NCBI GenBank assembly: GCA_002428265.1
Contig: DIUR01000001.1
Coordinates: 248,001 to 312,000 of the forward strand
Source of the DNA: Bacteriovoracaceae bacterium UBA6153
GTDB taxonomy: Bacteria > Bdellovibrionota > Bacteriovoracia > Bacteriovoracales > Bacteriovoracaceae
Length of the DNA stretch: 64,000 nucleotides
Direction: 5' to 3'
Below, piece after piece: positions 59,381 to 64,000 of the stretch; positions within the stretch are counted from its first letter, which is position 1; the number at the start of each line of letters is the position of its first letter. The notes beneath the pieces are model-generated. The model did no database searches. It had not been told where the DNA came from and saw only the letters and a program-made list of their open reading frames with translations. Position numbers and translations under genes: made by a program.

Positions 59381-60693
59381 TTCAATCTCTCGCTCTAATC
59401 ATTTCTTTGTCTCTGCTGTCAGGATGCACTTATCTTTCTAAGAAATTTGAATCGATGACCGAAGACAATACCGGCAATGCGGCCGATACTTCAAAAGCTC
59501 TTGCTGCTAAAAAAAGAAATTACTGTCCTGCCAATTCTAAGTTTCAATATATCAGTGAAGATGAATATACTTCAAAATTCTACAGTCAACTTCATCCTAC
59601 TCTTTTTGAAAATAAAAATAATACGTTCGCTAAAAAAGCCGTTATGTTCTCACTTCTGGAAATGAGTAGAAGACCAGATCGCGCCTCACCCTATTCCAGA
59701 CTGCAGTTTTACTTGAGACTAAATGGTAAGACCTATTACTACGACTTTCGCTCTAAGAATGTAGGTGATGATCAAAAGATGCCTTTCATGAAAGGACTTG
59801 AGACTATCACTCAAAAATTTATTCCTGGTCAGACTCTTCTTGGAATTGCCGGTGAAATGGACTCAATTGTTCCTAAGGGAATGGTCGTGAGCCAAGAGTT
59901 TGAAAATTTTCTAAGAGACAACAGGGCCGACATGTCTAAAAGCGATGAACTCACTTCTCGCTTCTTTAAAGGCGATGAAGTTATCACCCGCTATGAAACT
60001 TTTGACCGTGTTAATTACAGAGCATTAACTGACCTCTATTTAAAAAATTTCTCAAAGTCAGATGGTTATGAATTTGACAAAGACCCCCTTAATTTAAATA
60101 AATCACCAAAAGAAAACTTTCAGGCCAACTGTAACTACAATCTTAATAAAGAAATGACTTTAAGAGACGCTATAGTAACTTCTGATCAAAAAATTTCTCA
60201 CTATATAGGTCTTAATGAAGGAAATGATTTTTTTCTAGCAGTCACTTCAAGTGATCTTGTAAGACCTTTTACTACAGTTCCGAAACTTAGCTATTTCATG
60301 AAGACCAAGATGCCAGCATCTCCTCTTCCCATATGTGAATTTAAAGGAAAAACTCAAGACATTGTTTTATTTTCCAGCAATGGCAGAAATCCCGTTCAGC
60401 ACTTACAACATTTAGTCGCCTACGACATTGATCAGATAGACTCTCCATTAATGTTGAATGAACTTTTAAATTTCTCCCGTCACTTATTTTTATCTAACCC
60501 GGATAGGATTCTTTACGAATCAAAACGTGGAAGAAAAGCTCAGCTAGATTTCTTTCTGGCCATGAACTTCCCTATCTACCATGTCGATGCTCTTGGAAAT
60601 CTTTTTGGCCACGCCAGCTTTAAAAATGACAAACGCTTGGAGAATATTCTTTATAGTGACGATAGAAGTTCGGCCAGAATCTGGTGCAAATAA
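59377..60693 (+). CDS. Large lipoprotein of unknown function
   Basis: A 438-residue lipoprotein with lipobox LLSGC (Cys17). After a Ser/Thr-rich linker it has a long mixed domain with many aromatic residues (LQFYLRLNGKTYYYDFR, GQTLLGIAGEMDS) and no known motif. NCNYNLNKEMTLRDAIV is a polar middle section. It lies between a small unknown protein and a ferredoxin with coupled starts. The family is not recognised. Confidence 0.7.
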   Translation: MIQSLALIISLSLLSGCTYLSKKFESMTEDNTGNAADTSKALAAKKRNYCPANSKFQYISEDEYTSKFYSQLHPTLFENKNNTFAKKAVMFSLLEMSRRPDRASPYSRLQFYLRLNGKTYYYDFRSKNVGDDQKMPFMKGLETITQKFIPGQTLLGIAGEMDSIVPKGMVVSQEFENFLRDNRADMSKSDELTSRFFKGDEVITRYETFDRVNYRALTDLYLKNFSKSDGYEFDKDPLNLNKSPKENFQANCNYNLNKEMTLRDAIVTSDQKISHYIGLNEGNDFFLAVTSSDLVRPFTTVPKLSYFMKTKMPASPLPICEFKGKTQDIVLFSSNGRNPVQHLQHLVAYDIDQIDSPLMLNELLNFSRHLFLSNPDRILYESKRGRKAQLDFFLAMNFPIYHVDALGNLFGHASFKNDKRLENILYSDDRSSARIWCK

Positions 60694-60950
60694 TGAAGCA
60701 ATTGATCATCCGAGGCGGAGCTTCAAAAAAAGAAATTATACTTCCCGTATCTCCTCTGTTTATGCGGGATAATCTGCTTAATTTTTTACGAGATCACGAA
60801 ATTCCGGTGGCCTCAAGTTGTGGCGGAGATGGGATTTGCCAAAAATGCGTCTGTGTAATAAAAGAAGAAAAAATTCTGACTTGCATGACGAGTGTCTCTG
60901 AAGTCTTAAATGGTGAGGACTCTGCGACTCTCACCATATCATATTTGTAG
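60693..60950 (+). CDS. Plant-type [2Fe-2S] ferredoxin
   Basis: The start ATG overlaps the stop of the lipoprotein gene (TAATG), giving 85 residues. The cluster motif is SSCGGDGICQKCVC, with C-x5-C-x2-C, and a fourth cysteine in ILTCMTS about 15 residues on. This is the plant-type layout, in a short form. It moves electrons in the cytoplasm. Its message is shared with an unknown lipoprotein, which is odd because they act on opposite sides of the membrane. Confidence 0.85.
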   Translation: MKQLIIRGGASKKEIILPVSPLFMRDNLLNFLRDHEIPVASSCGGDGICQKCVCVIKEEKILTCMTSVSEVLNGEDSATLTISYL

Positions 60951-61008
60951 ACAATAATACCCTAGACCGGATAGCATTATTTAAAACCCTTAACCATTGG
61001 CCATTTTT

Positions 61009-61605
61009 ATGCGTTATTTATCTATCGACATCGAAGCAACAGGACTAAATGAGAACGACTATTTAATTGAGTTTGGAATGGTTCCATTTTGTACAGAAAC
61101 AAAAAGAGTTGAAGACTCGCTTGCTAGAAATTTCTATATTAAATGTCCTTCATTTGAAGAGTTAAAACCCAGATTAGATAAATGGGTTATCGAACACAAT
61201 GAAATGCTTATTCATAAAGCTCATGTGACAGGTCTGCATATGGACAGCTTCAAGGATGAACTTGAAACTTACATGATCAGCAAAGAAGTAAAAAATTATT
61301 TTAAAAATGATAAGAACGAAAAAGTCATTCTTTTTGGAAAATCAATGAGTGCGATCGATCTTCCTTTTATGAACAGAGATCTTTCGTGGGAGTTCATGAG
61401 AAAGCACTTTCACCATAGAAACCTGGATCTTTCATCAACGGCCAATACTCTTATTGATTTGAAGTTTATTCCACCTGAATGCTCTTCTGGATCAAAATTA
61501 ATGAGCTTTTTAGGCATGGGCGAAGTTAAGCACACGGCCCTTGAAGACGCAAAAAATACGGCCATCATGTATCTAAAGCTATTAGATATGTTTCAGAAAA
61601 AATAG
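61009..61605 (+). CDS. DEDDh-type 3'-5' exonuclease
   Basis: The start at ATG 61009 gives MRYLSIDIEATGLNENDYLI, the first DEDDh motif (D-I-E). A second aspartate lies in SMSAIDLPFMNRDL and the last block HTALEDAKNTAIMYL has the His and Asp. This is like RNase T, oligoribonuclease and the DNA polymerase III epsilon subunit. The 198-residue size and the middle helical part fit a stand-alone trimming nuclease. It is preceded by no clear ribosome site. Substrate is unknown. Confidence 0.85.
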   Translation: MRYLSIDIEATGLNENDYLIEFGMVPFCTETKRVEDSLARNFYIKCPSFEELKPRLDKWVIEHNEMLIHKAHVTGLHMDSFKDELETYMISKEVKNYFKNDKNEKVILFGKSMSAIDLPFMNRDLSWEFMRKHFHHRNLDLSSTANTLIDLKFIPPECSSGSKLMSFLGMGEVKHTALEDAKNTAIMYLKLLDMFQKK

Positions 61606-61611
61606 AAGATA

Positions 61612-62268
61612 TTAATTAGCGGCCAGGAAGTCTGTTGGATCAATAGACTGGCCGTTCTTTCTCACTTCAAAATGAAGGTGTGGCCCGTAAGTTCTACCAG
61701 TCATCCCAATCTGAGCAATAACCTGTCCACGATAAACTCTTTGACCCTGACGAGTGAAATTAGATTTTGCGTGAGCATAAACTGTAAAATAACCATTTTT
61801 ATGAGCGATGACAGTGATATTCCCATATCCACCGATCTCATCTCCAGCATAGACCACAACCCCATCAGCGGCCGCCACAATGTGTGAGCCGACTCGTCCT
61901 GGGATGTCTACACCTTCATGCTTTTTTCCCCAACGAGAGCCAAAAGCAGAACTCATCTTATTACTTGAAGGAACCGGCCACAAAAACTCACCTGAAGTTA
62001 GCAGTTGATTTGGGTCAAAGGCACGAACTGATTCGCTGTCTTGATTCAAGACTCCGCGCTTAAGTGGTATAAAAACCCATTCACCGCTCTTAACTGGCTT
62101 TGTGGGATTAGCTGCTTGAATTTTTTCTTTGGGAACGTTGAACTCTTTAGCAAGAGTATCGATAGTGTCTGTTGGCTTCACCATGACATAGTGACCACTT
62201 TGAACCGTGGCACATGCAAATGTAAATATGAGAGATAAAAATAATAAAGCGTTTTTAATTATGGTCAT
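61612..62268 (-). CDS. LysM-M23 peptidase lipoprotein
   Basis: The start at ATG 62268 gives a lipoprotein (MTIIKNALLFLSLIFTFAC, Cys19). One LysM domain (YVMVKPTDTIDTLAKEFN to KSGEWVFIPL) binds peptidoglycan. The M23 domain has the zinc ligands in HEGVDIPGRVGS and GRTYGPHLHFEVRKNG. It resembles NlpD/EnvC-type proteins, but the second and later histidines are intact, so it may be an active endopeptidase. It is the gene after surE, as nlpD follows surE in other bacteria. Confidence 0.9.
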   Translation of the reverse strand: MTIIKNALLFLSLIFTFACATVQSGHYVMVKPTDTIDTLAKEFNVPKEKIQAANPTKPVKSGEWVFIPLKRGVLNQDSESVRAFDPNQLLTSGEFLWPVPSSNKMSSAFGSRWGKKHEGVDIPGRVGSHIVAAADGVVVYAGDEIGGYGNITVIAHKNGYFTVYAHAKSNFTRQGQRVYRGQVIAQIGMTGRTYGPHLHFEVRKNGQSIDPTDFLAAN

Positions 62269-62318
62269 TATGCCAGCATCTTCCTTGAATCTTTCATCGA
62301 TATGCAAGGCAGTCGCCT

Positions 62319-63128
62319 TCATCGAGGAAAAACTTCTTGTAGAAAGCCTTTTAGGCTTTCCATCAATTCCATCTGTGATCGTCCGTAATCACAGAGTTTA
62401 ACAGGAGCGATTGAAATCATTTTATCTTCAACGGCCTGACAATCAGAATCTGAAAAATCTTCAAATCCTTTATAAATCCCGCCTATCCAATAATATTTTC
62501 TTCCTCTGAAATCGATTCGTTCTTCGATGTCTTGAGAATATTTCCTAAGCCCTGTTTTAGTAACTCTCGTTCCTAAAATCTCCGCTTCATTACTCCATGG
62601 AACATTGACGTTCAGAAGTGTCATGGGCGGTATTACTTTCGATACATTTGATTGTACAAGAGTTTTTATAAAATTTGAAGCACTATAATAATGCTGATCA
62701 TTTTTATCAGGGTTTCTAAAATCCATACACGAACTAACTGCGATCGAAGGTATTCCATGGAAAGCTGCTTCTCTTGCTGCTGCTACTGTTCCAGAATAAA
62801 AAACGTCTTGCCCTAAATTAGCACCACGATTAATTCCAGAGATGACCATATCAATTTTTTTCCCAAAGTATTTCGTATCCTGGTTCTTGAATAAATGCCC
62901 AATGGCCATAAGAGAGCAATCTGCAGGAAATCCACTGCAGCCATAAACATCTTCAGATATCTCCTGAAGCCTCAATGTCGTATCAAGAGTTAAAGTATGT
63001 CCTGTAGTCGATCTCTCTGTAAGCGGAGCTACGACAACAACATTGGCAATCTCGCGCAGAGATTCCCTTAAAATATTTATTCCAGGAGCATTAACTCCAT
63101 CATCGTTGGTTAAAACGATATTCATCAT
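62319..63128 (-). CDS. surE: 5'/3'-nucleotidase SurE
   Basis: The 269-residue phosphatase removes phosphate from nucleoside monophosphates. NIVLTNDDGVNAPGI holds the metal aspartates, and MVISGINRGANLGQDVFYSG is the main family block with the asparagine ligand. STTGHTLTLDTTLR and GTVAAAREAAFHGIPSIAVS are also diagnostic. It has no signal peptide. It is followed by the LysM-M23 gene. Confidence 0.94.
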   Translation of the reverse strand: MMNIVLTNDDGVNAPGINILRESLREIANVVVVAPLTERSTTGHTLTLDTTLRLQEISEDVYGCSGFPADCSLMAIGHLFKNQDTKYFGKKIDMVISGINRGANLGQDVFYSGTVAAAREAAFHGIPSIAVSSCMDFRNPDKNDQHYYSASNFIKTLVQSNVSKVIPPMTLLNVNVPWSNEAEILGTRVTKTGLRKYSQDIEERIDFRGRKYYWIGGIYKGFEDFSDSDCQAVEDKMISIAPVKLCDYGRSQMELMESLKGFLQEVFPR

Positions 63129-63136
63129 AAAAAAAC

Positions 63137-63808
63137 CTAAAAATCCTTGGACATTATTTTATTTTTTTCTATCAGATCCATTTCTGTCGTTAATTTTTTC
63201 AAATCAACATTGCGATAACAAATCTCAATATTAGAATTGATAGAAAAGCTCATTAAATCGAAATCGAGATAATCAAATAGCGACGGAAAAACATTATCGT
63301 TCCAATCTACACGCAAAATAATTTTCTTATCTTCAGTAAGATAATTTTTAAAATGCGTATAAAAATTCATAATGAAATTTTTTAAGACGCCTCTGTGGTG
63401 AAGCTCTTCGAAAAATGAAAAATTAAAAATAAGTCCCGAAAACTGAGGTGAATTGCAAAGATTTAAATCTAACTCAGGGTAATAATTTAAATAATAATTT
63501 ACGCTTAAATTAAGTGCTTCTTTATCCCACTCGTCTGTGTCGATATAAATATTTTCTTTCTGTATTCCAACTTTCTGTAAATCTGCAATGACTTTCACAA
63601 TCATGGGATCATTGGATCTTATAAAATGGAGATGAATGCGATCTAGTGGATCAAGTAAGGGAATAAGCTCATTTAAAAAAACATGTTCTTGGATAAAATT
63701 GAAACTCTTGGGTGAAAAATCAAATCCAAAATTACGAAGTCCCTTTGCCTTTAAAAGCTTTAGAGTTCGTTGATCGTAAATACCTTCAATTTTAAAATTT
63801 TGAGTCAT
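63137..63808 (-). CDS. TrpF-like (phosphoribosylanthranilate isomerase) fold protein, active-site residues lost
   Basis: The 223-residue protein follows the TrpF outline. KIEGIYDQRTLKLLKAKGL and NFGFDFSPKSF match KICGIT...A...G and GF-x-F-x-PKS, and FDLMSFSINSNIE matches the phosphate-binding D-V-x-S-G-V-E near the end. The catalytic cysteine of KICGI is Glu here, and the glycine-rich middle block is missing. It is next to a TrpG/PabA gene. It is therefore probably no longer an isomerase. The family call is moderate. Confidence 0.55.
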   Translation of the reverse strand: MTQNFKIEGIYDQRTLKLLKAKGLRNFGFDFSPKSFNFIQEHVFLNELIPLLDPLDRIHLHFIRSNDPMIVKVIADLQKVGIQKENIYIDTDEWDKEALNLSVNYYLNYYPELDLNLCNSPQFSGLIFNFSFFEELHHRGVLKNFIMNFYTHFKNYLTEDKKIILRVDWNDNVFPSLFDYLDFDLMSFSINSNIEICYRNVDLKKLTTEMDLIEKNKIMSKDF

Positions 63809-63842
63809 ATCTTTAAGGATAACTCAATTAAGCTTTAGCTGA

Positions 63843-64000
63843 TCAGACGATCAGATCTTGCCTAGCAATGTCCCCTTGCTCTCCGTGAATGAACTCCAAT
63901 AACTCTTCAAAAAATAACAAATTATTTTCTGTTCCTATTGATTCCGGATGAAATTGGTATGATATTCCTCGGGGAAAGCGTCTGATATCCTGGGCGAAGC
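63843..64000 (-). CDS. Class I glutamine amidotransferase (TrpG/PabA), C-terminal end only
   Basis: The minus strand carries the last 51 codons of a gene that enters from the right edge. YQFHPESIGTENN contains the catalytic His and Glu of the TrpG/PabA triad. The Cys is outside the window. The subunit supplies ammonia from glutamine for anthranilate or aminodeoxychorismate synthesis. The TrpF-like gene follows 34 bases downstream. Confidence 0.85.
   Translation of the reverse strand, partial: FAQDIRRFPRGISYQFHPESIGTENNLLFFEELLEFIHGEQGDIARQDLIV

Overview
The window reads as an ordinary chromosomal segment of an AT-rich (by eye roughly 40% GC) Gram-negative bacterium. Signs of a didermic cell with a busy envelope are many lipoproteins with clear lipoboxes, Sec signal peptides, at least two beta-barrel-like proteins, secreted proteases of the S1 and S8 types, an M23/LysM peptidase and an M14 amidase-like enzyme. 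Gene content, the CpaF/TadA ATPase and the style of the secreted proteins fit a predatory Bdellovibrionota (Bacteriovorax/Peredibacter-like) lineage. That placement is inference; no rRNA gene is present. I saw no CRISPR array, insertion sequence, prophage or tRNA. No stretch longer than about 260 bases lacks a gene.

Layout. 1-1170: end of a conserved unknown protein, a thioredoxin-like ferredoxin and a 41-residue membrane peptide. 1160-5980 (minus): a five-gene lipid-type operon (hydrolase, KAS III-like synthase, FabG-like reductase, second hydrolase, acyl-CoA ligase). 6198-9537: secreted PHB-depolymerase-type esterase, a lipoprotein sulfatase relative without catalytic residues, and an unknown secreted protein. 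9689-16223: AlkB-like oxygenase, Kef-type antiporter, lexA, dinB, and a MenE-MenH fusion. 16209-23980: Hpt protein, envelope proteins, a 2H-fold relative, a soluble histidine-kinase-like protein, eno, murI, nth. 23985-28330: SelO-like lipoprotein, protein-glutaminase-like secreted enzyme, TadA/CpaF ATPase and a cupredoxin-fold protein. 28419-35495: subtilase/Ig-lipoprotein/barrel operon, secreted Hsp20-like protein, FKBP, acid phosphatase, rnhA. 35554-39732: QueD-like and M14 pair, second subtilase, a DUF4160-DUF2442 pair, an anchored ferredoxin. 39861-46834: truB, rbfA, infB, nusA, rimP, rimI. 46841-57836: TPR regulator, thrS, then a tight six-gene operon (Ddl, aminotransferase-GNAT-pseudoaminotransferase fusion, C45 acyltransferase, second aminotransferase, CoA-transferase A and B). 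57910-64000: S1 protease, unknown lipoprotein operon with ferredoxin, DEDDh exonuclease, M23 peptidase, surE, a TrpF-like protein and the end of a TrpG/PabA amidotransferase.

Strongest leads: the six-gene operon around the 1028-residue triple fusion (50104-57836), the MenE-MenH fusion, the SelO-like lipoprotein facing a protein-glutaminase homologue, the secreted Hsp20-like protein, the ribosome-site hairpin before the DUF4160-DUF2442 pair, and an apparent transcription attenuator before rimP-nusA-infB. A theme across the window is family members that have lost catalytic residues (sulfatase, 2H phosphoesterase, TrpF, the second aminotransferase domain, the cupredoxin). Another is unusual translation starts: three promoter-to-ATG distances that imply leaderless mRNAs (alkB-like, lexA, rnhA) and two genes best explained by an ATT start codon.
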